Source: JBBTVI01 sp038063315 (lineage in GTDB: Bacteria > Patescibacteriota > Minisyncoccia > Sungbacterales > HO2-52-23). From it: a stretch of DNA of 22,200 bases. The translations under genes were made by a program, and so were the position numbers. Of this stretch, positions 14,060 to 21,598 are shown piece after piece. The notes under the pieces are model-generated. The model saw nothing but the letters and a program-made list of their open reading frames with translations, made no database searches and had not been told where the DNA came from. Numbering within the stretch: position 1 is the first letter of the stretch; each line of letters starts with the position of its first letter. The DNA lies in the NCBI GenBank assembly GCA_038063315.1, contig JBBTVI010000009.1, forward strand, positions 1-22,200, read 5' to 3'.

Positions 14060-16633
14060 CTACACAACAAAATTGATTAGACGGCCGGGGATAAAGATGA
14101 TTTTTTTAGGCGGACTGATGAGATGCGTTCGCACGCTGTCGAGCGCGCGCGCGGCTTGCTCCGCATCTGTCTGGGTTGTGCCTACCGGAATCTCCACGCG
14201 GCCGCGCAGTTTGCCGTTGACTTGTACAATGAGTTCGTAGGTATCTTCGGTAGTAAGGCGCTTGTCGTAGCGTGGCCATGCCTCAAGATGGATTGACCGG
14301 AACGCGTCGCCTTTTTTTGCGGCAGACAACTGCCATAATTCCTCTGCGGCATGCGGCGCAAACGGCGCGAGGAGTTTGAGAAGGGTGAGCGCATCCTCGC
14401 GCGTAATTCCATCCGCGTTTTCTTCAAACGCGTTTAAGCAAATCATCAATTGCGCAATTGCGGTATTGTATTGAAGGCCCTCGATATCCTCCGTCACTTT
14501 TTTGATCGTTTGATGCAATACTTTTTGTGGTTCTTTTGTCATCTCTCTTTTCTCGTTTTTTTTGATTCTGGCCGCTATCGGCATTAACTTCCATACTCTT
14601 TCCAAAAATCTTGTTATGCCCTTAATACCGTCATCCCGGAAGTCGCCGCCTTGTTCAAACGGCCCGAGAAACATTAGATACATGCGGAGCGCATCTGCAC
14701 CATAGGCGCGAATGTAGTCGTCCGGGTTGATGACATTGCCTTTGGACTTGGACATTTTGGCACCGTCCTTGATGAGAAGGCCGTGCGCGCGGAAGCGCGG
14801 AAACGGCTCGTCAAAATCGGTCAGGCACCAATCGTGGAATGCCATTCCCAAAAATCTCGTATAGAGCAGATGTAATACTGAATGTTCAGCACCTCCGATA
14901 TACATATCTACCGGAAGCCATTTTTGCAGGATTTTATTTTTCGCTCTAAACATTTTTAGATTTGCGCTGCCGTACTCCGTACTTCGCACTTCGTTTTTCG
15001 CTTGGAGCAGGTACCCAATGTAGTACCATGCCGAGTCCAAAAATGTGTCGGAGACATCGGTTTCCCGCCGCGCTTTGCCGCCGCACTTCGGGCATCTTGT
15101 CTGGTAAAATGATTTGACCGCGGCAAGAGGCGAGACGCCGGTTCCCTCGGGTCTGAAGTCCTTGATCCGTGGCAATCGCACCGGCAAATCTTTGTCCGGC
15201 ACCGCAATCCAACCAGGGTTTTCAATCTCTCCTTTGTTATATTTTTTCAGCAGTTTTTCGTTTTCCACTTCTATTTTGCAGGAGTCGCAAAATATAAGCG
15301 GAATTGGCGCCCCCCAGTATCGTTGTCGCGAAATGAGCCAATCGCGGAGACGGTATTGCGTGATCGGTTTTGCGCCGACGGATTTTATTATTTCCGCACG
15401 GGCTTTTTCTGACGGCATACCGTCGAACTTGCCGGACGCAACCAGATGCCCCTCGCCCGTGTATGCATTATCCAGTACGGGGCATGTGGGCGTTGGATAA
15501 TGCGGGCAGACGACCATTTTGATCGGGAGACCGTATTTTTTCGCAAAGACAAAATCGCGTTCATCGTGCGCGGGGACCGCCATAATTGCGCCGGTGCCGA
15601 CATTGTCGAGCACGTAATCGGAAATCCATACCGAAATCTTTTCTTTGTTTGCTGGATTGATTGCGGATACGCCGGAAAATACCCCTGTTTTCTCAACGGA
15701 TTTTTTTTCCTCGGGATCATTGCGGCGGTGAGCCGCGGATGCGATGTATTTTTGGACATCCTCCGGCGCCTGCCAGCCGATATCAAGCCACAGTTTTGCC
15801 CGCTCAGGAGAAATCACGAGAAATGTTGCTCCGAATATTGTATCTGGTCGGGTGGTGAAAATTTTCAATGAATGCTTGCCATTTTCCTGACCCGGCACAT
15901 CCACTAATTGAAAGGTGATCTGCGCGCCTTCTGATTTTCCAATCCAGTTTCGTTGCGCAATTTTGACGCGTTCGGACCAGTCAATTTTGTCCAGATTTTT
16001 CAGTAACCGCTCCGCATACTTCGTAATCCGGAAAAACCATTGTTCAAGTTCTTTCTTGATGACGATGCTTCCGCAGCGTTCGCATTTTTCCTGGATGACC
16101 TGTTCGTCCGCGAGAACGGTTTTGCACGACGGGCACCAGTTGACCGGCGCTTTTTTACGGCAGGCGAGACCGTTTTTGAATAGTTGCGTGAAAATCCACT
16201 GGGTCCATTCGTAATACTCGGGATCGTATGTCTCCCAGCGCTCATTCCACGCAAATCCGTTGCCGATCATGCCGAGCTGCCGGTAAAAATTTTTCTCCGA
16301 GATCCGCGCCTGATCCGCCGGATGGCGGCCGATTTTGAGCGCGTAATTTTCCGAATGGATTCCGAAACCGTCAAGTCCGATGGGCTGGAAAACGTCATTG
16401 CCCTGCATGCGTTTGAGCCGGCCGTAGATGTCGGACCCGACAAAGGCATACATATTTCCGACGTGCAATCCCTCGGCGGACGGATACGGAAACATCATGA
16501 GATTGTAAAACGGCTTTTTTGCGCCCAGAAAATCCGGCTCGTAGGTCTTATGGCGCCGCCACCGGCGCTGCCACTTTTCCTCGATTTTATGCGGTAAGTA
16601 CCGCGGGGGCCTTGACAGTATGTTACGCTTCAT
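14060..16633 (-). CDS. leuS: Leucyl-tRNA synthetase
   Basis: 857 residues from the ATG at 16631-16633. This class I synthetase charges tRNA-Leu. Class signatures: HVGN at 57-60 (PYPSAEGLHVGNMYAF) and KMSKS at 626-630. A zinc-type cluster (NWCPSCKTVLADEQV…CERCG) lies at about 165-190. The CP1 editing domain shows TTRPDTIFGATF (about 258) and VPAHDERDF. DWLISRQRYWGAPIP, LDSAWYYIGYL and YIGGAEHSVLHLLY are typical, and a C-terminal LeuS-specific domain ends in IFIPGRLINFVV. The frame can be extended 23 codons upstream, but MKRNILSRPPRYLPHKIEEKW fits family starts better. No Shine-Dalgarno sequence. It is divergent from the gene at 16714 across an 80-base gap. Confidence 0.97.
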   Translation of the reverse strand: MKRNILSRPPRYLPHKIEEKWQRRWRRHKTYEPDFLGAKKPFYNLMMFPYPSAEGLHVGNMYAFVGSDIYGRLKRMQGNDVFQPIGLDGFGIHSENYALKIGRHPADQARISEKNFYRQLGMIGNGFAWNERWETYDPEYYEWTQWIFTQLFKNGLACRKKAPVNWCPSCKTVLADEQVIQEKCERCGSIVIKKELEQWFFRITKYAERLLKNLDKIDWSERVKIAQRNWIGKSEGAQITFQLVDVPGQENGKHSLKIFTTRPDTIFGATFLVISPERAKLWLDIGWQAPEDVQKYIASAAHRRNDPEEKKSVEKTGVFSGVSAINPANKEKISVWISDYVLDNVGTGAIMAVPAHDERDFVFAKKYGLPIKMVVCPHYPTPTCPVLDNAYTGEGHLVASGKFDGMPSEKARAEIIKSVGAKPITQYRLRDWLISRQRYWGAPIPLIFCDSCKIEVENEKLLKKYNKGEIENPGWIAVPDKDLPVRLPRIKDFRPEGTGVSPLAAVKSFYQTRCPKCGGKARRETDVSDTFLDSAWYYIGYLLQAKNEVRSTEYGSANLKMFRAKNKILQKWLPVDMYIGGAEHSVLHLLYTRFLGMAFHDWCLTDFDEPFPRFRAHGLLIKDGAKMSKSKGNVINPDDYIRAYGADALRMYLMFLGPFEQGGDFRDDGIKGITRFLERVWKLMPIAARIKKNEKREMTKEPQKVLHQTIKKVTEDIEGLQYNTAIAQLMICLNAFEENADGITREDALTLLKLLAPFAPHAAEELWQLSAAKKGDAFRSIHLEAWPRYDKRLTTEDTYELIVQVNGKLRGRVEIPVGTTQTDAEQAARALDSVRTHLISPPKKIIFIPGRLINFVV

Positions 16634-16713
16634 ATAAAATGGAAGTTGTTTTTTGAGAATGCGAATACCAAGAGAGTCAAACCAAATCGAATTCTTGTGC
16701 AAAAGGAGGGATA

Positions 16714-17247
16714 ATGCGCACGATACGTAATGCCAAAATCCAGGACATGCGCATCTTCGACGATGGACGGATCACGTTTTATCAAAAAGGAACATTGATC
16801 CTCGACACTCACGACTTCGACGTCATTACAGCAACAAATGGAAATGGCAACGGACGCGCAAAGCTCGATTCCTTCTCATACGTGCTCTCTATGGAGAAGA
16901 CTCAGCCAAACAGCTTTCGCGTATGTTTCACTTTCGCCTGCGGTGAAGATATCGATATCGCAGTATACAAGTCCATTGCGAATGCCGCCGCCGCGTTGAT
17001 GGACAGTAACAATCACCGCGACCAACCACAAGAAACGCATTATCGCGTGCTAAAAAAGAAGATTCTCGAAGCTGTTTTCCATCATGTCGTGTACCCCATG
17101 CCGGATCATACGGAACGGTTGGAATTGGAAGCACATAAAATTATCCGGCGATATCTGCAAGCATTGGAAGATAGGGTACAACACGAGTGGTCCAATTCAC
17201 GCCCGGTCATCTCCGACCCGCAAGAACCGGCCGCGATGATCATTTGA
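16714..17247 (+). CDS. Hypothetical protein, no recognised family
   Basis: 177 residues. I do not recognise it. It starts at an ATG preceded by a very good Shine-Dalgarno sequence (AAAGGAGGG, 16701-16709), unlike most neighbours. The first half looks beta-rich (RIFDDGRITFYQKGTLILDTHDFDVI; NSFRVCFTFACGEDIDIAVYKS). The second half looks helical and charged (YRVLKKKILEAVFHHVV; ERLELEAHKIIRRYLQALEDRVQ). There is no signal peptide or membrane segment, so it is probably cytoplasmic. It is a lone plus-strand gene, divergent from leuS and overlapping the 3' end of tatD by 8 bases. The start signal and full-length open frame support a real gene; the function is unknown. Confidence 0.75.
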   Translation: MRTIRNAKIQDMRIFDDGRITFYQKGTLILDTHDFDVITATNGNGNGRAKLDSFSYVLSMEKTQPNSFRVCFTFACGEDIDIAVYKSIANAAAALMDSNNHRDQPQETHYRVLKKKILEAVFHHVVYPMPDHTERLELEAHKIIRRYLQALEDRVQHEWSNSRPVISDPQEPAAMII

Positions 17248-18154
17248 CCGCTGCTGATAGATCAAACAACTCTTTCGCGTTCTCAAAAGTAGCACCGGCT
17301 ACCTCGTCAAGGGGTAGCTTTTTTATATCCGCAATTTTTTTGGCGACTTCCGCGACGTATGCGGGCTCATTGCGTTTTCCTCGATACGGAACAGGCGCAA
17401 CATACGGCGCATCGGTCTCGAGTACTATCCGTTCCAACGGGATATATCGTACCACCTCGTCGTAATCGCGCGCAAATGTGAGTACGCCGCCGAAGGAAAA
17501 TAAAAAACCCATATCAAGCAATTTTTTTGCGTCATCCACGGTGCCGGTGAAGAAATGGATGATTCCGGCATACGGCGCTGGAAGCGCGGAGTGCGAAGCG
17601 CGGAGTATGGAGATTAAATCGTCGAAGGCGTTACGGCAGTGAATCATGACGGGCTTTTGTACGGCTGCGGTTAATTGAATGTGCTGTTTAAAAATAGCGC
17701 ACTGCTTTTCCTTGATTCCCGCCTCCTCCGTACTGCCGGCTTCACGATTCCTGATTCGATAGTAATCCAGCCCGCACTCGCCGATTGCAACGACTTTCGG
17801 GTGTTGGGCGAGGTTTTTGTAATAATCGTAATCAAAGTCCTCGCCGCGGGAAGTAAATCCCCCCAGCCCCCTTTTTATAAAGTGGGGTACTTGGGGATTT
17901 TCCGGCGCTCCTAACTCTTGTGGGTCGTGGTAGGACTTTTCCGTATGAATTGGATGAAGGCCGACCGCAGCATATACGCCGTCCGCGTATTGTTCCGCGG
18001 TCCGAATGGCCGCAGCGGACGTATCGCGTTGGGTCCCGACGTTGACCATCCAGATGCCCGCATCCAGGGCGCGTTTGACGACCGCATCTTGATCTTCCTT
18101 GAATGCGGCGAATTGCGTATGGGTATGGACGTCGAAATAGCGTAGAGTGGACAT
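17240..18154 (-). CDS. tatD: TatD family metal-dependent deoxyribonuclease
   Basis: 304 residues from the ATG at 18152-18154; the longer frame runs into a repeat. TatD enzymes are TIM-barrel, metal-dependent 3'-5' nucleases. The metal ligands are all visible: H10 and H12 (FDVHTHTQF), E126 (AIGECGLDYYR), H172 (VMIHCRNA), H200 (GIIHFFTG) and D248 (LETDAPY). PYRGKRNEP follows. Residues about 85-100 (ENPQVPHFIKRGLGGF) are extra compared with typical TatD and are encoded by a 46-base palindromic repeat inserted in frame at 17855-17900. It falls before the E126 strand, probably in a surface loop, so the enzyme may still work. The segment RASHSALPAPYAG (from about 186) may be a second small expansion. 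Confidence 0.93.
   Translation of the reverse strand: MSTLRYFDVHTHTQFAAFKEDQDAVVKRALDAGIWMVNVGTQRDTSAAAIRTAEQYADGVYAAVGLHPIHTEKSYHDPQELGAPENPQVPHFIKRGLGGFTSRGEDFDYDYYKNLAQHPKVVAIGECGLDYYRIRNREAGSTEEAGIKEKQCAIFKQHIQLTAAVQKPVMIHCRNAFDDLISILRASHSALPAPYAGIIHFFTGTVDDAKKLLDMGFLFSFGGVLTFARDYDEVVRYIPLERIVLETDAPYVAPVPYRGKRNEPAYVAEVAKKIADIKKLPLDEVAGATFENAKELFDLSAAVK
17855..17900. repeat. In-frame palindromic repeat inside tatD
   Basis: AAATCCCCCCAGCCCCC at the left and TGGGGTACTTGGGGATTT at the right form an imperfect hairpin around CTTTTTATAAAG. It matches the AAATCCCCC…GGGGGATTT type of dispersed bacterial repeat as I recall it. Here it keeps the tatD frame and is translated as about 15 residues. 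No other copy is visible in this window. Confidence 0.75.
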
Positions 18155-18172
18155 AAAGCCAGTTTTATATGC

Positions 18173-18294
18173 GTCATTGCGAGGAGTCAGACGACGAAGC
18201 AATCCAGCAGAACTACTGGATTGCCGCGCTCCACCTCGATCCGCTTCGCCATAGCTTCAGCGAGGCGAGCAGACTCGGGGTCGTTCGCAATGAT
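18173..18294. repeat. Dispersed palindromic repeat, family A, copy 2
   Basis: Starts GTCATTGCGAG (18173-18183) and ends TCGCAATGAT (18285-18294). Bases 18173-18207 are identical, inverted, to 4677-4711. An inner palindrome, CAATCCAG…CTGGATTG, is present. It sits immediately upstream of tatD, so the tatD promoter must lie within or beyond it. Confidence 0.75.
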
Positions 18295-18321
18295 GGCTGT
18301 GAGGGGTTACTAAAATCTCAT

Positions 18322-18350
18322 TTGCAAAAACCGGAGACAAATGGTATTCT
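18322..18350 (+). promoter_or_regulatory. Candidate promoter of the small orphan gene
   Basis: TTGCAA (18322-18327) and TATTCT (18345-18350) are separated by 17 bases. The -35 hexamer is the same as at the tRNA-Leu promoter. A Shine-Dalgarno AAGGAG follows at 18377-18382, with the ATG at 18390. Confidence 0.5.
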
Positions 18351-18389
18351 ACTTTTGAGATCGTCGGGTGTCAGACAAGGAGAACTTGG

Positions 18390-18755
18390 ATGGGTTGGAC
18401 GAAAATGGATCGGATGGTTGCGGAGGCGCGGTGCCAACTCGGACTGATGCGTCAGCGGCCAGATGGGAAATTGAGCGGTTGGCGCGGAAGAGATGTGGCG
18501 GTGAGCGATATGCTCTCCGGAGTTCTTGAAAAGTTCTGCGTTTCTTTTGAGGAGCGCCCCGCCCAGAAAAAGGAATTGGGGAGGCGCCTGCAAAAGTATG
18601 CTCCCCGACGGACGCGCGCGTCGCGCAGTTTGCGGCCAGCGCCAACGGATTCCGCCCCGAATCCGCGCCGCGCATTTTTGTTGTCGCTTGCTCCGGGCAC
18701 GCAGTTTGTTTTGGACCTCCGATTTTTTGATGAACACTATCCGTGCGTTTCGTGA
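18390..18755 (+). CDS. Small hypothetical basic protein
   Basis: 121 residues, not recognised. The case for a real gene is its signals: a promoter (18322-18350), Shine-Dalgarno AAGGAG 7 bases before the ATG, and an intrinsic terminator 35 bases after the stop. The N-terminal half looks helical and charged (MVAEARCQLGLMRQ; MLSGVLEKFCVSFEERPAQKKELGRRLQKY). The middle is Arg/Pro/Ser-rich and probably disordered (PRRTRASRSLRPAP). The end is hydrophobic (FLLSLAPGTQFVLDLRFF). Long antisense frames also exist here because the region is GC-rich, so coding status is less certain than for its neighbours. It lies between the family A repeat and hicA. Confidence 0.55.
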   Translation: MGWTKMDRMVAEARCQLGLMRQRPDGKLSGWRGRDVAVSDMLSGVLEKFCVSFEERPAQKKELGRRLQKYAPRRTRASRSLRPAPTDSAPNPRRAFLLSLAPGTQFVLDLRFFDEHYPCVS

Positions 18756-18789
18756 ACTTGCGTTGTCACGGTTTTAATCTATTGCAATC

Positions 18790-18813
18790 GCGGGAAGAGA
18801 TTCCCGCTTTTCT
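18790..18813 (+). terminator. Intrinsic terminator of the small orphan gene
   Basis: Stem GCGGGAA (18790-18796) with TTCCCGC (18801-18807), tetraloop GAGA, then TTTTCT on the plus strand. It converges on hicA, whose stop lies just to the right. Confidence 0.75.
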
Positions 18814-18814
18814 A

Positions 18815-19027
18815 TTACAGCAGTTCGAATTCCTCTGACGAAATTCGGATCTCGCGGATGATTTTTGAGAGGAGTCCGGATGCAATATCCTGACGATGTG
18901 GATTCGGAATCGCCAAGCGGAAATTACCCCTCTTCATATATTGATGTCGGCCCCCGGCAAAGGGGCCGACAAAGCCGAGATTGCGTAATTTCCGAATCAA
19001 CTCTCTATGACTTATGGGCTTCGGCAT
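18815..19027 (-). CDS. hicA: HicA family mRNA interferase toxin
   Basis: 70 residues, a typical HicA length. It has the double-stranded RNA-binding-like fold of the family: MPKPISHRELIRKLRNLGF, then GGRHQYMKRGNFRLAIPNP with the probable catalytic His28, then the HicA C-terminal pattern (DIASGLLSKIIREI). HicA toxins cleave mRNA when HicB is lost. It overlaps the hicB 3' end by 23 bases, so translation is coupled. The order hicB then hicA is the reverse of the classical one but is known. Confidence 0.9.
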   Translation of the reverse strand: MPKPISHRELIRKLRNLGFVGPFAGGRHQYMKRGNFRLAIPNPHRQDIASGLLSKIIREIRISSEEFELL

Positions 19028-19271
19028 ACTTTCGATGCGCTTGCGATAACATTGGAAGACCGCGAATCCGCTTGCCCTCTTGAAGATCTAGTAATGTAAA
19101 CTCCTCGAGTATTGAAATCAGCTCAGCACGCACGTCTTCTGCCGTCTTCTCCTGCGCATAGATGCCGGGATAACCTTCGATCCAGCCCACCCATGCTTTC
19201 ACCGATGAATCGAACTCGTAGTGGGCTTTCCGCAACCAACGATTGATATATTGCTCTAAAGACAGTTCCAT
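19005..19271 (-). CDS. hicB: HicB family antitoxin
   Basis: 88 residues from the ATG at 19269-19271; a TTG at 19298 would add nine residues but has no better ribosome site. The central part, YEFDSSVKAWVGWIEGYPGIYAQ followed by TAEDVRAELISILEEF, fits the partly degraded RNase H-like fold of HicB. No helix-turn-helix or ribbon-helix-helix DNA-binding tail is evident after it, only GKRIRGLPMLSQAHRKY. It may therefore neutralise HicA without strong autoregulation. It follows metG by 31 bases and overlaps hicA by 23. Confidence 0.82.
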   Translation of the reverse strand: MELSLEQYINRWLRKAHYEFDSSVKAWVGWIEGYPGIYAQEKTAEDVRAELISILEEFTLLDLQEGKRIRGLPMLSQAHRKYAEAHKS

Positions 19272-19302
19272 ACAAACAGTGTAGTCGAGTTTTGCCAAAC
19301 AA

Positions 19303-20814
19303 TCAAGGAGAAGTTGTAAGTCGAGGAAACAAATTCGCGCCTTTTTCTATATAAAAAGTTTCGCTCTCAAATCGAATCTGCTGCTGAATTTTCTCCGCGG
19401 TTTCGGGCAAAAACGGTTCGAGCAGGCACGCAATTTGAATGATCAGATGCAAGAGATCGGCGATAACGCGTGGTTTGTCGCTCTCCCACGGCCGCTCGTC
19501 ATTCACGCATTGGTCTCCGACGCGCACGAGCCGCCAAATGTGTTCCAATGCCTCGTTCAAGCGAAAATTTTCCATAGCATCTATATAGCGTAAATTTACA
19601 TCGGCGCACTCCGCCTGTAATTTCTGATTTTGGATTATGCCTTGTTCGCCTTCAGCGGAGGATACTGAGTCCTGAATAATGTCGAGTTTCTGTGCAAGCG
19701 TCACGACGCGCGCCACAAAATTTCCCAGGCCGTTGGCGAGTTCCCCGTTATAGCGCTGCATGAGTTTGGCTTCGCTGAAATCCCCGTCATCGCCGGAGGG
19801 AATTTCGCGCAGGAGATAGTAACGCACCGGATCAACTCCATATTTTTGGGTGAGAGCGACGGGGTCAATCACATTCCCGACTGTTTTGGACATTTTCTGG
19901 CCGCCCACTGTGAGGAATCCGTGAACAAAGATCGCGCGCGGGAGCGGCAATCCGGCCGATAGAAGCATGCCAGGCCATATCGCGGCATGAAACCGGAGAA
20001 TGTCTTTGCCGATGAGGTGGACATCCGCGGGCCACAAATCGAAAAATTGCGGCGCATCAGAATTTTTATTTTGTTCGTTGCCGTATCCGATGGCTGTCAG
20101 ATAGTTTGAGAGCGCGTCCGACCAAACGTACATGGTCTGCGTGGGGTCGTCCGGAACCGGAATCCCCCACGAAATGTCTTTGGACGGGCGCGAAAAACTC
20201 ACGTCCTCCAATCCGTCATTGAGGAGCGCTAAGATTTCGTTTTTGCGCGACTCCGGCATTATTTTTAAGACGCCGCCATGGATGGCGCTCCGGATCGGTT
20301 CTGTGTATCTGGATAATCGGAAGAACCAATTTTCTTCCTCAATGACCTCCGGTTCTTTTTGATGGTCGCGGCATTTGCCGTCCGTCAAGTCCTTTTCCGT
20401 GACAAACGCCTCGTGTCCGACGCAATAGAGGCCGCGGTACTTTTTCTGGTAAAGATCGCCGGAGGCGGCAATGGCGCGCCAGATTTTTTCAGCGCCGGGC
20501 CAGTGTCGTACGCGATCCGATGTCCGGATAAAATCATCCCATGACAAATTGAGCGCTTGTTTTAAACGCCGAAATGCGGCGGCATTTTCGTCCACGAAAT
20601 CCTGTGGTGTTTTTCCAGCGGCCTCGGCCGCACGCGCTATTTTTGCGCCGTGCTCATCCGTGCCGGTCAGAAACCAAACGTCCTCGCCGCGCTGGCGATG
20701 GTAACGCGCCAGCACATCCGCCTGCACTTTTTCCAGCGCGTGTCCGATATGCGGCGTGGCATTTGCGTAGTCAATCGCGGTGGTGATGTAGAATTTTTTG
20801 CATTGGCCCTTCAT
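19303..20814 (-). CDS. metG: Methionyl-tRNA synthetase
   Basis: 503 residues. It charges initiator and elongator tRNA-Met. Class I signatures are PHIGH at 21-25 (ATPHIGHALEKVQADV) and KMSKT at 307-311 (GGQKMSKTVGNVIDP), a common variant. FLTGTDEHGAKI, YVWSDALSNYLTAIGY, HLIGKDILRFHAAIWPGML and NGELANGLGNFVARV are typical. The length and the absence of a C-terminal tRNA-binding extension match the short bacterial form. The knuckle region keeps only YCVGHEAF…KCRDH, so zinc binding is uncertain. The start is close to a TATATA box, and a perfect 15-bp hairpin lies just upstream. hicB-hicA follow on the same strand and may be read from the metG promoter. Confidence 0.97.
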   Translation of the reverse strand: MKGQCKKFYITTAIDYANATPHIGHALEKVQADVLARYHRQRGEDVWFLTGTDEHGAKIARAAEAAGKTPQDFVDENAAAFRRLKQALNLSWDDFIRTSDRVRHWPGAEKIWRAIAASGDLYQKKYRGLYCVGHEAFVTEKDLTDGKCRDHQKEPEVIEEENWFFRLSRYTEPIRSAIHGGVLKIMPESRKNEILALLNDGLEDVSFSRPSKDISWGIPVPDDPTQTMYVWSDALSNYLTAIGYGNEQNKNSDAPQFFDLWPADVHLIGKDILRFHAAIWPGMLLSAGLPLPRAIFVHGFLTVGGQKMSKTVGNVIDPVALTQKYGVDPVRYYLLREIPSGDDGDFSEAKLMQRYNGELANGLGNFVARVVTLAQKLDIIQDSVSSAEGEQGIIQNQKLQAECADVNLRYIDAMENFRLNEALEHIWRLVRVGDQCVNDERPWESDKPRVIADLLHLIIQIACLLEPFLPETAEKIQQQIRFESETFYIEKGANLFPRLTTSP

Positions 20815-20820
20815 TGTGTT

Positions 20821-20853
20821 TATATACCCAAAATTAAAAATTTTGGGTATATA
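20821..20853. repeat. Perfect 15-bp inverted repeat upstream of metG
   Basis: TATATACCCAAAATT (20821-20835), loop AAA, and AATTTTGGGTATATA (20839-20853). It lies 7 bases from the metG start codon and would overlap its promoter. It could act as a protein-binding operator or a cruciform. Because the core is AT-rich with no T-run after it, a terminator is less likely. Confidence 0.7.
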
Positions 20854-20912
20854 TCAACGGCGCTCGCAAAAAATGAAAATAAATTTTCGCTTTTTGCTCG
20901 CTTGTTGATATA
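20850..20912. repeat. Long imperfect palindrome between metG and the membrane-protein gene
   Basis: TATATCAAC (20850-20858) and GTTGATATA (20904-20912) are perfect 9-bp ends. The interiors also pair imperfectly (GCGCTCGCAAAAA with TTTTTGCTCGC, and GAAAAT with ATTTTC). It overlaps the metG-proximal hairpin by four bases and ends 3 bases before the next ATG. A small MITE-like element or a shared regulatory site is possible. Confidence 0.6.
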
Positions 20913-20915
20913 GTA

Positions 20916-21422
20916 ATGATAGTGACTTTGTCCACCCACATCCTTATTGCCGCTGCGGCAATAAAGCCGATTGCGCATGCGCACCCCGCGCTGATTTTTT
21001 TGGGGGCGGTCGCATCGCATTATTTATCGGATCTGATTCCGCATTGGGATTACAAACTTCGGTCAATAAAACCAAGAGCGCATTTTGACGACCCTCTGAA
21101 TTGGGTGCCGGAGGCCGGGTCTCGCCGTCACGATATTCTTTTCAGTGGTTTGGATTGCGCGATTGGCGCCGCACTTCTGTTTTTTCTCTCATATCAGTCC
21201 GTGATGTTCGATTGGTGGGGATACTCGGCTATTGTGATCGGCGGCGTTTTCCCGGACGGTCTTAAGGGCATCTATTATCTTTTGAAAAAACCGAAGACGC
21301 TTCGCCTGATGCAGGTCGTAGATCGCCTGCTCCATACGCATATCGCACTGGGCCGTTATCCCCTACTCGGACTTCCGTTTCAGGCCGTCATTTTTGTATT
21401 GGCGGTATTTATGATTGTGTAG
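20916..21422 (+). CDS. Membrane protein with HxxxD…HxD motif, possibly metal-dependent
   Basis: 168 residues with several hydrophobic stretches (about 3-15, 25-42, 78-92, 100-115 and 150-168). Motif H35-YLS-D39-LIP-H43-W-D45 (HYLSDLIPHWDY), together with RRHD and HTHIAL, resembles YdjM-like integral membrane proteins often labelled metal-dependent hydrolases. That family assignment is from memory of the motif, and the substrate is unknown. The ATG at 20916 has no Shine-Dalgarno sequence and follows the long palindrome directly. It is divergent from metG and followed by a family A repeat. Confidence 0.8.
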   Translation: MIVTLSTHILIAAAAIKPIAHAHPALIFLGAVASHYLSDLIPHWDYKLRSIKPRAHFDDPLNWVPEAGSRRHDILFSGLDCAIGAALLFFLSYQSVMFDWWGYSAIVIGGVFPDGLKGIYYLLKKPKTLRLMQVVDRLLHTHIALGRYPLLGLPFQAVIFVLAVFMIV

Positions 21423-21434
21423 CCTTCCTCATTC

Positions 21435-21593
21435 GTCATTGCGAGCCGAAGGCGAAGCAATCCAGGATTTCTGCGTATGGATTGCTTCGTCGTCCTGCAG
21501 CAGGACTCCTCGCAATGACAACTGCTTCTGAATTGTGGAGCCTGTCTCGAGTGAAGCGAGGGATCACCACTCCGTTGCGCTCTTCGCAATGAC
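21435..21593. repeat. Dispersed palindromic repeat, family A, copy 3 (compound)
   Basis: GTCATTGCGAG (21435-21445) pairs with CTCGCAATGAC (21509-21519), and a further half-site CGCAATGAC ends at 21593 after GAGTGAAGCGAGGGATCACC. An inner palindrome uses AAGCAATCCAG and ATGGATTGCTT. It fills nearly all of the gap between two converging genes. No separate terminator is visible, so the hairpins may serve that purpose. Confidence 0.75.
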
Positions 21594-21598
21594 AGCTT

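Noticed and set aside
18318..18737. Minus-strand frames of 82-139 codons opposite the small orphan gene
   Set aside because: They lack ribosome sites and terminators. The plus-strand frame has promoter, Shine-Dalgarno and terminator in order.
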